A DNA stretch of 25,336 nucleotides from Bacillota bacterium (GCA_023481335.1 JAMCWI010000087.1:1-25336), one strand, 5' to 3'; counted from the first letter of the stretch, positions 1 through 8,387 are shown. Notes: generated by a model from the sequence alone, not told the origin. Program-made: numbers and translations.

Positions 1-1
1 C

Positions 2-1162
2 CGGGTATGCCCGTCTCCCTGTGAAGGCGCCTGCACGGCCGGGTTGGCCGTGTCCCCTGTAACCACAAAAAACATCGAGCGCGCTATTATCGACAAGGCC
101 TTCGAAGAAGGCTGGATTGTCCCCAGACCACCGTTGACGCGCACCGGCAAAAAGGTTGCCGTGGTTGGTTCAGGCCCATCCGGCCTGGCCTGCGCCGACC
201 AGTTGAACAGGGCCGGGCACTGGGTAACCGTTTTCGAGCGCGCGGACAGGGCCGGCGGGCTTCTAATGTATGGAATTCCAAATATGAAGCTCGACAAGCG
301 ATACGTGCAAAGGCGGGTCGACCTCATGGCGGAGGAGGGGATCAAGTTCGTGACCGGGACTGAAGTAGGCAGGAACTACCCGGCCGATCTACTGCTAAAA
401 GAGTTTGATGCGGCGGTCCTTTGCGGCGGGGCGACCAGGCCGCGCGATCTGCAAATTGAAGGCCGAAACCTGAAGGGGATCTATTTCGCGGTCGATTTCT
501 TGAGCGCGAATACCAGGAGCCTCCTCAATTCCGGACTGACCGACGGGGAGTTTATTTCGGCAAGGGATAAGGACGTCATTATAATCGGGGGGGGAGACAC
601 AGGCACGGACTGTGTGGGCACGTCGCTGCGCCACGGGTGCCGGGGTGTAAACCAGCTCGAAATAATGCCCAGGCTGCCACTGGAGCGAACTGAAAGCAAC
701 CCCTGGCCAGAGTTCCCCCGGGTGCTTAAAGTCGACTACGGCCAGGAAGAAGCGGCGGCCCTGTACGGTGGCGATCCACGGCACTACTGCATCACCGCCA
801 AAAAGTTTACCGGGGACGGGCAGGGGCACGTCAAGGAAGTGCACACCATTAACGTGGAATGGGTGAGGGACGACCAGGGCCGGTTCGGGCCGAGGGAAAT
901 TCCCGGCACCGGCCGGGTATGGCCCGCCCGGCTTGTGCTCCTGGCGATGGGCTTCCTTGGCCCGGAAGATACCCTGCTTAACCGGCTTGGCGTGGAACGC
1001 GACCCCCGCTCCAACGTAAAAGCCGGGTACGGTGATTTTGCGACCAGCGTCAATGGTGTTTTCGCGGCGGGTGACATGCGCCGCGGCCAGAGCCTGGTGG
1101 TGTGGGCAATCAACGAGGGGCGCGGGGCGGCAGCGGCCTGCGACCGCTATTTGATGGGATAG
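2..1162 (+). CDS. gltD: Glutamate synthase (NADPH) small subunit, 5' end outside the window
   Basis: This is a flavoprotein subunit that passes electrons from NAD(P)H to the large glutamate synthase subunit, or a GltD-like electron-input subunit. The open frame continues to the window's first bases: codons from position 2 read RVCPSPCEGACT, the cysteine-rich N-terminal Fe-S region typical of GltD, so an internal GTG at 44 is not the true start. The FAD-binding motif VAVVGSGPSG follows, then the second Rossmann motif VIIIGGGDTGTD for NAD(P)H. The C-terminal GVFAAGDMRRGQSLVVWAI is the standard FAD-closing motif of this family. 386 residues are visible; full GltD proteins are usually about 460-490. 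The large subunit is not in the window. A terminator follows about 100 bases downstream. Confidence 0.93.
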   Translation, partial: RVCPSPCEGACTAGLAVSPVTTKNIERAIIDKAFEEGWIVPRPPLTRTGKKVAVVGSGPSGLACADQLNRAGHWVTVFERADRAGGLLMYGIPNMKLDKRYVQRRVDLMAEEGIKFVTGTEVGRNYPADLLLKEFDAAVLCGGATRPRDLQIEGRNLKGIYFAVDFLSANTRSLLNSGLTDGEFISARDKDVIIIGGGDTGTDCVGTSLRHGCRGVNQLEIMPRLPLERTESNPWPEFPRVLKVDYGQEEAAALYGGDPRHYCITAKKFTGDGQGHVKEVHTINVEWVRDDQGRFGPREIPGTGRVWPARLVLLAMGFLGPEDTLLNRLGVERDPRSNVKAGYGDFATSVNGVFAAGDMRRGQSLVVWAINEGRGAAAACDRYLMG

Positions 1163-1265
1163 ACGCGCCGGTCCGCAGATAAATTTTATTTACTTTTTTT
1201 AGTACATCATTCAATATAGCTCAAAATAACAGCTACAATTGTAAAAAAATGTTTCGCAAATTGTT

Positions 1266-1297
1266 AAGCCGCTCCGGCTCTCCGGAAGCGGCTTTTT
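1266..1297 (+). terminator. Rho-independent terminator after gltD
   Basis: An inverted repeat AAGCCGCTCCGG / CCGGAAGCGGCTT (one bulged A, loop CTCT) runs directly into TTTTT. It lies about 100 bases after the gltD stop and ends that transcript. Confidence 0.85.
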
Positions 1298-1725
1298 AGT
1301 TTTATCCTAAAAGAACAAAAAGAAAAAATAGACTAAATATGACCAAAAAAAGCGAAAATATTGTATCCTCTATACACGGAATATAAAATAAAAAAATGTA
1401 AGTGGAGAAAACAAGTGCCATATGCATAATTTCGGAGATTAAGCCGGCTGGCCGGAACATTATTGAAGATAATAGACAATTATTTTGAAATGAGAAATTA
1501 TTTTTAGGGGACGGCATCCACAGATAGCGCCCGGGGCAATTGGCTATTTATTCGAATAATCTTAATGGAAAAAATATTATGAAAAATATAAATAATTTTA
1601 TGACCATATTATTTTCTTGTTCGCCATAATTAAATATAATTTATCTAAACCTGTCTCAGGAGGTGAAAGTTAGTCAGTTGTAAAGAAAAATTTAATATGC
1701 AAATACTAAAAAAAGGGGGATTTAT
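1298..1725. other. AT-rich spacer upstream of the binding-protein gene
   Basis: About 430 bases of markedly AT-rich sequence with no convincing gene. A 71-codon minus-strand frame (1302-1517) is present but is low-complexity and has no family resemblance. Two things stand out near the end: a perfect Shine-Dalgarno sequence AGGAGGTGA at 1658-1666 with no proper gene behind it, and a 10-codon frame starting at ATG 1697 whose TGA stop (1727-1729) overlaps the GTG start of the next gene. These may form a short leader, but nothing recognisable as a riboswitch was seen. Confidence 0.5.
1612..1640 (+). promoter_or_regulatory. Possible sigma-A promoter for the importer operon
   Basis: A perfect -10 TATAAT sits at 1635-1640. 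The only -35 at 17 bases is the poor TTTTCT (1612-1617), so the call rests mainly on the -10 box and on its position about 85 bases before the binding-protein start. Confidence 0.3.
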
Positions 1726-2949
1726 GTGAAGAAGTCCGGTTGGCAATTGGTAACCGTATTGGTATTGATAATTAGCGTAATGCTGCTAGTCAGCGGCTGC
1801 GGCGGCGGAGACAAATCGAAAGATGACGTCAAGGTCGGCGTTATCCTGCCTCTTACCGGTAGTGAGGCTATGTTTGGCGCCATGGAAAAAAACTCCTTTG
1901 AAATGGCCTACGATGAATTAAAGGCCGCCGGGAAAACCACAGTGGGCGGCAAGGATATCAAGCTATTATTCGAGGATGACCAGGGCAAACAGGATGTTGC
2001 GAAGTCAGCTACAGAGAAGCTGGTGAACCAGGACAAGGCTGCAATGCTTAGCGGCGGTTATAGCAGCGCCTGCACCAATGTGATTGCCGGTTCCGCCCAG
2101 ACCATGAATATTCCTTTCCTGATCGTCACAGGTTCCGCGGACGATATCACCAAGAAGGGTTGGCAGTGGGTATTTCGGGGAACCGCGGCGCCGGCCAGTA
2201 AATACACCGGAGCCCTGTGGGGTATGCTTGACAACGTAGTGAAGCCTAAAAATGTAGCGTTAATTTATGAAAATACCGATTTCGGTTCCTCCTCGGCCAA
2301 AGGCTTCAGGAGCGTATGCCAGCAGAAGGGGATAAACATTGTTTTCGATCAGGCATACGAGGCCGGGGCCATCGACTTCAAACCTATGCTTGCCAATATG
2401 AGAAACGCAAATCCGGACATGATTTTTGCAGTTTCCTATGTCATGGACGCCTCCATGATTGTAAAACAGATGAAAGAGCTCGATTTTAACACGAAGTTAT
2501 TAGTGGGCGGCGGCGCCGGCTACACGATGCCGGAATTCAAGGATAACGCCGGAAGCGCCTCGGAGTATGTGGCTTCCACGACGTTATGGGTACCCAGTGT
2601 AACCTGGCCGGGCGCAAGCGACTATTTCAACAAGTACAAGCAAAAATACGGAAAAGAGCCCGATTACCACGGCGCCCAGGCCTACGCAACCATGTACATC
2701 ATCGCTGACGCCCTGAAGCGGGCGACGGAATTTAACAACACGGGGATTCAGAAATCGCTTAAAGCAACGGATATAATGACAATAATGGGGCCGATTAAGT
2801 TTGAAGATTGGGAAGGCTACTCCAACCAGAACAAACCGGTAACCTACGTGGTGCAATGGCAGAAAGGGAAGCTGGAAGTGATTTGGCCGGAGAAAGTCAA
2901 GTCCGTCAATTATGTATATCCCGTTCCTGACTGGAAAGAGAGAACCTAA
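1726..2949 (+). CDS. livJ: Branched-chain amino-acid ABC transporter substrate-binding lipoprotein
   Basis: The extracytoplasmic receptor of a LivFGHM-type importer. It has a lipoprotein signal: basic start, hydrophobic core and lipobox LVSGC with the acylated Cys at residue 25. The mature protein opens with VKVGVILPLTGSEAMFG, the usual first strand and ligand loop of the periplasmic-binding-protein type I (leucine-binding) fold, and continues through NVALIYENTDFG and the C-terminal lobe. The length, 407 residues, is normal. The start is GTG 1726 behind AAAGGGGGA; an ATG two bases earlier is out of frame and meets a stop at once. It is followed by livHMGF. The ligand could be branched-chain amino acids, but this family also carries amides, urea and aromatic acids, and the sequence alone does not decide. 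Confidence 0.92.
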   Translation: MKKSGWQLVTVLVLIISVMLLVSGCGGGDKSKDDVKVGVILPLTGSEAMFGAMEKNSFEMAYDELKAAGKTTVGGKDIKLLFEDDQGKQDVAKSATEKLVNQDKAAMLSGGYSSACTNVIAGSAQTMNIPFLIVTGSADDITKKGWQWVFRGTAAPASKYTGALWGMLDNVVKPKNVALIYENTDFGSSSAKGFRSVCQQKGINIVFDQAYEAGAIDFKPMLANMRNANPDMIFAVSYVMDASMIVKQMKELDFNTKLLVGGGAGYTMPEFKDNAGSASEYVASTTLWVPSVTWPGASDYFNKYKQKYGKEPDYHGAQAYATMYIIADALKRATEFNNTGIQKSLKATDIMTIMGPIKFEDWEGYSNQNKPVTYVVQWQKGKLEVIWPEKVKSVNYVYPVPDWKERT

Positions 2950-3289
2950 AAGTGAAACCTGGGTAAGTGGAGGGGGCTTGAGCCCCTTAGGTCAGTTTAC
3001 TAACGATATGGTTGATGCTTGTTGAGGCGGCTGCCCCATAGGAGGGAGTCGTCCGGTGAACCAGACGAAGCAAGGAAGAGAAATTTGTGGCGCGGACTTG
3101 GTCGTCCGCGCCAACCTCCTTAAGTACTACGGTAAGACTGCCCAATTTTGCCCGAAGCGCGGCTTCAACACCAGGTCAGCCTTTCAACACTATGAAAAGT
3201 CCCTTTTACGCTTAAAACCAACCTTGTTTAACGTGCTTTTTTTGCGTTTAGGAAATATGCGCCTTTCTTGCATATGAGGAGGTAAGCCA
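2950..3289 (+). other. Structured 340-base spacer between the binding-protein gene and livH
   Basis: No confident gene. It contains a G/C hairpin near 2970-2990 (GGGGC-TTGA-GCCCC) and a perfect 9-bp hairpin at 3089-3112 (GGCGCGGAC, 6-base loop, GTCCGCGCC), extendable by one T-A pair. Neither is followed by a T run, so neither is a standard terminator; they could damp expression of livHMGF relative to the abundant binding protein or protect upstream mRNA ends. A 73-codon frame (GTG 3056 to 3277) spans the second hairpin, has a GGAGGGAG-like sequence upstream, and matches no family I know. A continuous frame upstream of it is interrupted by one TGA, so a decayed gene or insertion-element tail is possible. 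Confidence 0.45.
3089..3112 (+). repeat. Perfect inverted repeat (9-bp stem, 6-base loop)
   Basis: GGCGCGGAC pairs with GTCCGCGCC across TTGGTC. GC-rich and perfect, with no T run after it; it lies in the spacer before livH. Confidence 0.75.
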
Positions 3290-4165
3290 ATGGAGTTGTT
3301 TGGCCAGACAGTGATATGCGGCATCCTGCTTGGAGGCATGTACGCGCTAATTGCCATCGGAATGACCCTGATTATGGGCGTTATGAAAATTATTAACCTG
3401 GCGCACGGGGCTCTGGTGATGGTAGGAATGTACGTGACGTATTTTTGTTTTCAAGAGTTTGGTATTGACCCTTATTTTGGCATGTTCCTGTCCATGCCCG
3501 TCCTGTTTTTTATAGGCTGCCTGATTCAAAAATATATGATCAACCGGCTGGTTGAAGTAGAATCCATATTGCCTGAAAACCAGGTCTTACTGACAGTGGG
3601 AATTATGCTGGTTTTGACTGAAGCCGCGCGGTTGATTTTCAAGTCTGATTACCGTTCTGTAGCCACGGGGTATTCCTCCAGCACTGTTTTCCTGGGCGGT
3701 ATGTCCATTAGCGTTCCGATGGTTATAGGGTTTTTCATCGCCATGGTTTTTACTTTTCTTTTACATCTCTTTTTGACCAAAACCGATCTCGGAAAATCCA
3801 TTCGGGCCACGTCGCAGGACCGGGATGCCGCTACTTATTTGGGGGTTAACGCGTCACGGATTACCATGATCACCTTTGGCATTGGTTCCGCCCTGGCTGC
3901 TACCGGGGGGTCGTTGCTCCTGCCGCTGTTTTACCTGTGGCCGGATATAGGCCATCTGTTTACCGCAAAATCGTTCATCATTACCATTTTGGGTGGGATG
4001 GGCAGCACTATGGGTGCCATAATCGGGGGACTGATCCTGGGGATGGCTGAATCGCTGGGAGCGACCTATATCTCCATGGGGTATAAAGATATGGTTGGAC
4101 TCGTCATTTTCCTGCTGGTACTGCTGTTCCTGCCGGGCGGTTTTCGGAGTTTGGCGAAGAGGTGA
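3290..4165 (+). CDS. livH: Branched-chain amino-acid ABC transporter permease LivH
   Basis: First of the two membrane subunits of the importer. The N-terminus (ICGILLGGMYALIAIGMTL, then IINLAHG) is the characteristic LivH signature; the protein is a chain of hydrophobic helices with the C-terminal segment GGMGSTMGAIIGGLILGM typical of BPD_transp_2 permeases. The loop with ATSQDRDAATYLGVN is the cytoplasmic coupling segment that contacts the ATPases. 291 residues, normal for the family. The start ATG 3290 follows GAGGAGGTAAG. livM begins four bases after its stop. Confidence 0.93.
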   Translation: MELFGQTVICGILLGGMYALIAIGMTLIMGVMKIINLAHGALVMVGMYVTYFCFQEFGIDPYFGMFLSMPVLFFIGCLIQKYMINRLVEVESILPENQVLLTVGIMLVLTEAARLIFKSDYRSVATGYSSSTVFLGGMSISVPMVIGFFIAMVFTFLLHLFLTKTDLGKSIRATSQDRDAATYLGVNASRITMITFGIGSALAATGGSLLLPLFYLWPDIGHLFTAKSFIITILGGMGSTMGAIIGGLILGMAESLGATYISMGYKDMVGLVIFLLVLLFLPGGFRSLAKR

Positions 4166-4169
4166 AAAA

Positions 4170-5141
4170 ATGAAAAACAAGAGCGTTCTTATAAACATCG
4201 CTGTTTTACTTGCGGCTCTTTTGGTGCCGGTTGTGATAAAGGCCCCCTACCATCTGCATATTATTATCCTAATTATCATCTGGTCCATTATCGGCACTGC
4301 CTGGAACCTTCTGGGGGGGTATGCAGGCCAGGTTTCTTTCGGGCACGCGGCCTTTTTCGGTCTGGGGGCTTACTCGGCAGGCCTCCTAAAGTTTCATTTT
4401 GATATCTCCCCCTGGTGGGGAGTGCTCCTGGGTCCCATAATCGCCACCCTTGTTTCCCTGCCCATCGGGTTGATTTGTTTCCGCCTGAGGGGACCCTATT
4501 TTGCCCTGGCGATGCTTTCCTTGGGTGAAATCTTCCGGCTCTTGTTTACCAACCTTTCCAATTTTACCAACGGCGCCAGGGGAGTCATGATCATGCCGGA
4601 CATTACCTCGAAAATGTTTTATTATTATATCAGCCTTTTTATCCTGGTCCTTACCTTGTTTACTACGTACCGGATTGTAAACTCCAAGGTTGGCTACTAC
4701 CTGGTTTCCATAAGGGAAGATCAGGACGCCGCCACATCCCTGGGAATCCCAACCACGCTTTATAAAAATCTGGCCTTGCTTCCCAGCGCATTTTTTACCG
4801 GCATGGCGGGAGCCTTTTACATGAATTATGTGGCCTTTATCGACCCCAACATCGTTTTTAACCTGTCCAACGTCTCCGTAATGGTGATCCTGGTGGTCAT
4901 GCTGGGGGGGGTTGCCACTACCTGGGGGCCTACCGTGGGGGCGGCCATCTATATCTTCTTAGGGGAATTGTTCCGTGCCACCTTGGGTTCGGCCAACGTA
5001 CTGGTTTTTGGCGTGCTGGTTTGCCTGATTATTTTGTTCCTGCCTAACGGTATTGTTGGTGAGATGAATACGTTGAAACGGTTGGTGAGGCGAAAGAAAG
5101 GGCTTCCAGGAGGTGAAAGAAATGAGTTTCTTCGTGGCTAG
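4170..5141 (+). CDS. livM: Branched-chain amino-acid ABC transporter permease LivM
   Basis: Second membrane subunit, pairing with LivH. Diagnostic stretches are NLLGGYAGQVSFGHAAFFG near residue 50, LRGPYFALAMLSLGEIFRL, and the coupling loop IREDQDAATSLGI. The chosen ATG 4170 gives 323 residues and follows AGAGGTGAAAAA; an upstream in-frame ATG at 4095 lies inside livH and would add a cysteine-rich tail unlike any LivM. The 3' end overlaps livG by 20 bases. Confidence 0.92.
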   Translation: MKNKSVLINIAVLLAALLVPVVIKAPYHLHIIILIIIWSIIGTAWNLLGGYAGQVSFGHAAFFGLGAYSAGLLKFHFDISPWWGVLLGPIIATLVSLPIGLICFRLRGPYFALAMLSLGEIFRLLFTNLSNFTNGARGVMIMPDITSKMFYYYISLFILVLTLFTTYRIVNSKVGYYLVSIREDQDAATSLGIPTTLYKNLALLPSAFFTGMAGAFYMNYVAFIDPNIVFNLSNVSVMVILVVMLGGVATTWGPTVGAAIYIFLGELFRATLGSANVLVFGVLVCLIILFLPNGIVGEMNTLKRLVRRKKGLPGGERNEFLRG

Positions 5142-5841
5142 AAAGCTGGTGAAGCGGTTCGGAGGTCTGACAGCCGTTTCGGATTTGAGTTTTTTCCTTG
5201 AAAAAGGCGAGATCCTGGGCGTAATTGGCCCGAACGGATCGGGGAAAACCACTGTTTTTAACCTGATTAGCCGCTTTTTCCCGCTTACGTCGGGGGAGAT
5301 ATTTTTCAAGGGAACCAGGATCGATCAACTGCCCGCTCACAAAATTTGCGAACTGGGTATAGGCAGGACCTTTCAGGTTGTAAAGCCCCTGAAGCGCATG
5401 AGCGTCATCGACAACGTAATGGCAGGCGCCTTCCTGAGGACAAACAGCATCGGCAGGGCCAGGCAAAAAGCCGAGGAAATCACTGATTTCTGCGCCCTCG
5501 GCCAGTATAAAAATGTTGAGGCCAAAAGCCTGCCAATCGCCCTTCGCAAACGGCTGGAAATAGCCCGCTCCCTCGCCACGGAGCCAGAACTGCTTTTGTT
5601 GGATGAGACATGTGCCGGGCTCAACCCCAGGGAATCCGAAGGAGCCATTGCGCTGATCCGGCGGATCCGGGACGCCGGCATTACCATTATAATTGTGGAA
5701 CACATCATGAAGGTGATGATGGGCATATCAGACAGGATCCTGGCCATTAATTTTGGCAGCCAGATAGCGTTAGGGAAACCTCAGGAAGTGGCAGGTCACC
5801 CCGAGGTCATAAAAGCTTATTTAGGTGATGCGCATGCTTAA
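5122..5841 (+). CDS. livG: Branched-chain amino-acid ABC transporter ATPase LivG
   Basis: One of the two cytoplasmic ATPases. The Walker A motif GPNGSGKT is at residues 36-43, the Q-loop is IGRTFQVVKPL, and Walker B is LLLLDE followed by the H-loop IIIVEHIMKVMM. The C-loop is unusual: where most LivG proteins read LxYGQQRRLEIA this one has LPIALRKRLEIA, lacking the usual signature glycine and glutamine. Similar divergent loops occur in a known LivG subgroup, so this need not mean loss of function. ATG 5122 is preferred over the in-frame GTG 5113 because AGGAGGTGA (5109-5117) lies five bases upstream of the ATG; it gives 239 residues. Confidence 0.92.
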   Translation: MSFFVARKLVKRFGGLTAVSDLSFFLEKGEILGVIGPNGSGKTTVFNLISRFFPLTSGEIFFKGTRIDQLPAHKICELGIGRTFQVVKPLKRMSVIDNVMAGAFLRTNSIGRARQKAEEITDFCALGQYKNVEAKSLPIALRKRLEIARSLATEPELLLLDETCAGLNPRESEGAIALIRRIRDAGITIIIVEHIMKVMMGISDRILAINFGSQIALGKPQEVAGHPEVIKAYLGDAHA

Positions 5842-6538
5842 TATTAAAAATCTCGACGTTTCTTACAAGGACTTACAGGTTTTATGGGACGTTTCCTTAG
5901 AAGTTAAACAGGGGGAACTGGTAGTGCTGCTGGGTGCCAACGGCGCGGGTAAAACCACAACCTTAAACGCTATTTCAGGCCTGCTGACCGTTATAAAGGG
6001 ATCCATTGAATTTCTCGGGAAGGATATAACCAGCATGGCCGGTTACAAAATAGCGGGATTGGGTATTGTCCATGTCCCGGAAGGCAGGCGGCTCTTTCCG
6101 GAGATGACAGTGCGGGAGAATCTTGAAATGGGCTCCCTTTTTCCCCAAGCCAAGGCAAAAAGAAATGAGACCATGAAAAAAGTCTTCGAATTTTTCCCCA
6201 TTCTGCAGGAAAAGCAGAACCAGGAGGCCGGCACTTTAAGCGGCGGGCAGCAGCAGATGCTAGCCATCGGCAGGGGTTTAATGGCTTTGCCCAAATTGCT
6301 GATTTTGGACGAACCCTCCCTGGGATTGGCCCCTGTTCTCGTCAAACAGATTTTTGAAATAGTGAATGAGATCAACAGCCATGGCGTCACCGTTTTACTG
6401 GTGGAGCAGAATGTGGCCCAAACCTTAAACCTGTGTCATCGCGCTTACGTGATGGAAAACGGGAGAATCACATTGCAGGGGAGCGGTGCTGAACTGTTGA
6501 ACAACCAGCATGTGAAAGAAGCCTACCTGGGGATATAA
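5834..6538 (+). CDS. livF: Branched-chain amino-acid ABC transporter ATPase LivF
   Basis: Second ATPase of the importer. Walker A GANGAGKT begins at residue 34, the Q-loop/linker is VPEGRRLFPEMTVRENL, the signature LSGGQQQMLAIGR is complete, Walker B is LLILDEPSLGLAP, and the H-loop region is VLLVEQN, as usual in LivF. 234 residues. Three possible starts lie close together (GTG 5825, ATG 5828, ATG 5834); ATG 5834 gives the standard short N-terminus and has AGGTGA just upstream. It overlaps the end of livG by eight bases, which suggests translational coupling. Last gene of the operon. Confidence 0.92.
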   Translation: MLNIKNLDVSYKDLQVLWDVSLEVKQGELVVLLGANGAGKTTTLNAISGLLTVIKGSIEFLGKDITSMAGYKIAGLGIVHVPEGRRLFPEMTVRENLEMGSLFPQAKAKRNETMKKVFEFFPILQEKQNQEAGTLSGGQQQMLAIGRGLMALPKLLILDEPSLGLAPVLVKQIFEIVNEINSHGVTVLLVEQNVAQTLNLCHRAYVMENGRITLQGSGAELLNNQHVKEAYLGI

Positions 6539-6553
6539 AAAGGATTCACTTGT

Positions 6554-6624
6554 AATGGGTCCAAAGGGCCCTTCAGGCTACTGACAAAGGTTTGTCAGCA
6601 CTCTGAATGGGACCAAAAGGGCCC
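6554..6624. repeat. Imperfect direct repeats flanking a palindrome, between convergent genes
   Basis: Two near-identical 18/19-base units, AATGGGTCCAAAGGGCCC (6554-6571) and AATGGGACCAAAAGGGCCC (6606-6624), flank a perfect palindrome CTGACAAAGGTTTGTCAG (6581-6598). The second unit with the following ATTT also forms its own ATGGG/CCCAT stem. It sits between the stops of livF (+) and the TRAP binding protein (-), so it may act as a two-way terminator although it lacks T runs. Confidence 0.6.
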
Positions 6625-6682
6625 ATTTCGATTGCGGCGGGAGATGAGTTGGTTTTCTTCTTTTGCCCGACATTGGAATTAG

Positions 6683-7675
6683 TCATTCCCAGGTTAATTC
6701 CCAGAATTCCGAATACAGGGGCTGAAGAGCTTCAATCCATTTATTTCTTTCCGCTACGGTCAGGTGGTGAATCTGGACCTTCCCGTATGAGACCACCTCT
6801 TCCATGCTTTCGCGGTCCTTGTCGGCGGAAATCTGACGCTCCCATTCAGTGACCTCATGGAGGGTTGATTCAAGCGTCAACCTGACGTCGTCCGGCAGCG
6901 AGGACCAGAATTTTTCATTGGTCATCACAATGTACCCCATGTAGCCGTGGTTGGAAATTGTAAGATAAGGCTGCACCCTGTACAGTTTTTTAGAGCAAAT
7001 ATTGGAAAGAGTGTTTTCCTGCCCGTCAGCCAGGTTCGTTTCCAGAGCGTGGTACAGGTCGTTGAACTGAGTCTCCACAGGGTAGGCGCCGAGTTGCTCG
7101 AACTGCCTTTTTAAAACCTGGCTGTTGATCATCACTCTAAAAATGAGTCCCCCAAAGTCTTCCGGGTGAATCAGAGGCCTCTTTCCGTTGGTCATCTGTT
7201 TAAAACCGTTGTCCCAGAACGCCAGGCCTTTTATATTGCTGGCTGACAGGCTTGAAAGCAGTTTCTCGCCGGTCGGGCCGTCCATGGCGCGGTGGACCTC
7301 GTTTCCGTCGTTAAAGGCAAAGGGGAGGTCGAAAATCTGCCACTGGGGGGAGAGGCGGGACAATTTGGAGGTTGTCGGAGCGATCATCTGGACCGTGCCG
7401 GATTTGAGCGCCTCAATTTCCTCCCCGTCACTGTAAAGAGTCGAATTGGGAAATACCTGGACCTCTACCCGCCCCGTGGTGCGATCCTTGACCAGCGTCG
7501 CGAAACGCTGGGCGGCGAGACCCTTGGGCGTATTTTCGGAGACGACGTGGGAAAACTTAATTACTATTTTTTCCTCCGGGCTCACTTGCTCCGAATCGTT
7601 CACCCGCTTATCGCACCCGGCGGCAAAACAGGACAGCAAGGTAAGGCACAGTAATAGAGCGACCCGAATTTTCAT
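6683..7675 (-). CDS. dctP: TRAP-type C4-dicarboxylate binding lipoprotein (DctP family), probably a co-sensor
   Basis: Extracytoplasmic solute-binding protein of the TRAP family, 330 residues. The lipobox is FAAGC with Cys at residue 21. Family marks are IKFSHVVSENTPKGLAAQRF at the mature N-terminus and, later, FRVMINSQV, which carries the conserved arginine that usually binds a carboxylate, followed by FNDLYHALETNLADGQENT. The start follows GCAGGAG. No TRAP membrane subunits (DctQ, DctM) are present in the window; instead it is the last gene of a run headed by a CitA/DcuS-type kinase and its regulator. That layout resembles B. subtilis dctB-dctS-dctR, where the binding protein helps the kinase sense dicarboxylates. 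The co-sensor role is inference. Confidence 0.9.
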   Translation of the reverse strand: MKIRVALLLCLTLLSCFAAGCDKRVNDSEQVSPEEKIVIKFSHVVSENTPKGLAAQRFATLVKDRTTGRVEVQVFPNSTLYSDGEEIEALKSGTVQMIAPTTSKLSRLSPQWQIFDLPFAFNDGNEVHRAMDGPTGEKLLSSLSASNIKGLAFWDNGFKQMTNGKRPLIHPEDFGGLIFRVMINSQVLKRQFEQLGAYPVETQFNDLYHALETNLADGQENTLSNICSKKLYRVQPYLTISNHGYMGYIVMTNEKFWSSLPDDVRLTLESTLHEVTEWERQISADKDRESMEEVVSYGKVQIHHLTVAERNKWIEALQPLYSEFWELTWE

Positions 7676-7700
7676 CCTTTAAACTCCTGCGAATGAAATA

Positions 7701-8384
7701 CTATGATTCCCTGGTCCTGTAACGGTTGACCGGACGCCCGACCGAACCGTACTGCATTTCCAGAATTACTTTTCCCGACTTTTCCAAATGTTCAAGGTAT
7801 CGCCTGGCTGTCACCCTCGCCAGCCCGACCCCTTCCGCCACTTCTTCCGCCGAAAGAGAGCCCCCCTCTTTCAACAGATGAAGGTAGACCTGCTTTAAAG
7901 TAATTTCGTTGAGCCCCTTTGGAACGCCATCTTCCATTTGCTGTCCACGGCTTAAGGCCAGGCTGTCTATGTCGGACTGCTCCATCCGGGACTGGCGCAT
8001 GAAACGGCTGTGCAGGGAAGCGTAACTGTTAAGGGCTGTTTTCAAACGGTTGTATTTGAAAGGTTTTATAATATAGTCAATGGCGCCGTACCGGAAAACA
8101 TTTTGGATGGTCTCGGCGTTCTGGGCGGCGGTAACCATAATCACATCGGTTGACAGGTTAAGGCGCCTTATTTCCTGGAGCGTCGACACTCCGTCCATGT
8201 CCGGCAGGTAGATATCCAGGAGGACCAGGTCGGGGGCCATTTTTTTAATGATTTCAACGGCTTCCCGTCCGGATCGCGCTACTCCGACCACTTTGAACCC
8301 CGGGACCGCGCTGACAAATCCCCGGTTCACCTCAACTACCATCGGGTCGTCTTCTACAATAATAACACTGATTGGCGCCACCAT
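7701..8384 (-). CDS. CitT/DcuR-type response regulator
   Basis: Two-component regulator of 227 residues. The receiver domain has the acidic pair D12/D13, phospho-acceptor D57 in LLDIYLPDMDG, T85 and K107 in IIKPF. The C-terminal part carries a helix-turn-helix (LSAEEVAEGVGLARVTARRY) ending in GSVGRPVNRYR, the typical end of the CitB/DcuR/MalR family. Its start is three bases after the kinase stop, behind AGGAAGG, so the two are translated together. Expected targets are genes for di- or tricarboxylate uptake and use; none beyond the neighbouring binding protein are in the window. Confidence 0.92.
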   Translation of the reverse strand: MVAPISVIIVEDDPMVVEVNRGFVSAVPGFKVVGVARSGREAVEIIKKMAPDLVLLDIYLPDMDGVSTLQEIRRLNLSTDVIMVTAAQNAETIQNVFRYGAIDYIIKPFKYNRLKTALNSYASLHSRFMRQSRMEQSDIDSLALSRGQQMEDGVPKGLNEITLKQVYLHLLKEGGSLSAEEVAEGVGLARVTARRYLEHLEKSGKVILEMQYGSVGRPVNRYRTRES

Positions 8385-8387
8385 CCA

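Noticed and set aside
395..844. Long minus-strand frame inside gltD
   Set aside because: Shadow of a GC-rich gene; the plus strand encodes clear GltD motifs.
1302..1517. 71-codon minus-strand frame in the AT-rich spacer
   Set aside because: Phe/Leu/Ile-rich product of AT-rich DNA, no ribosome site, overlaps the gltD terminator region.
3056..3277. 73-codon plus-strand frame before livH
   Set aside because: No recognised family, spans a perfect hairpin; kept only as part of the spacer description.
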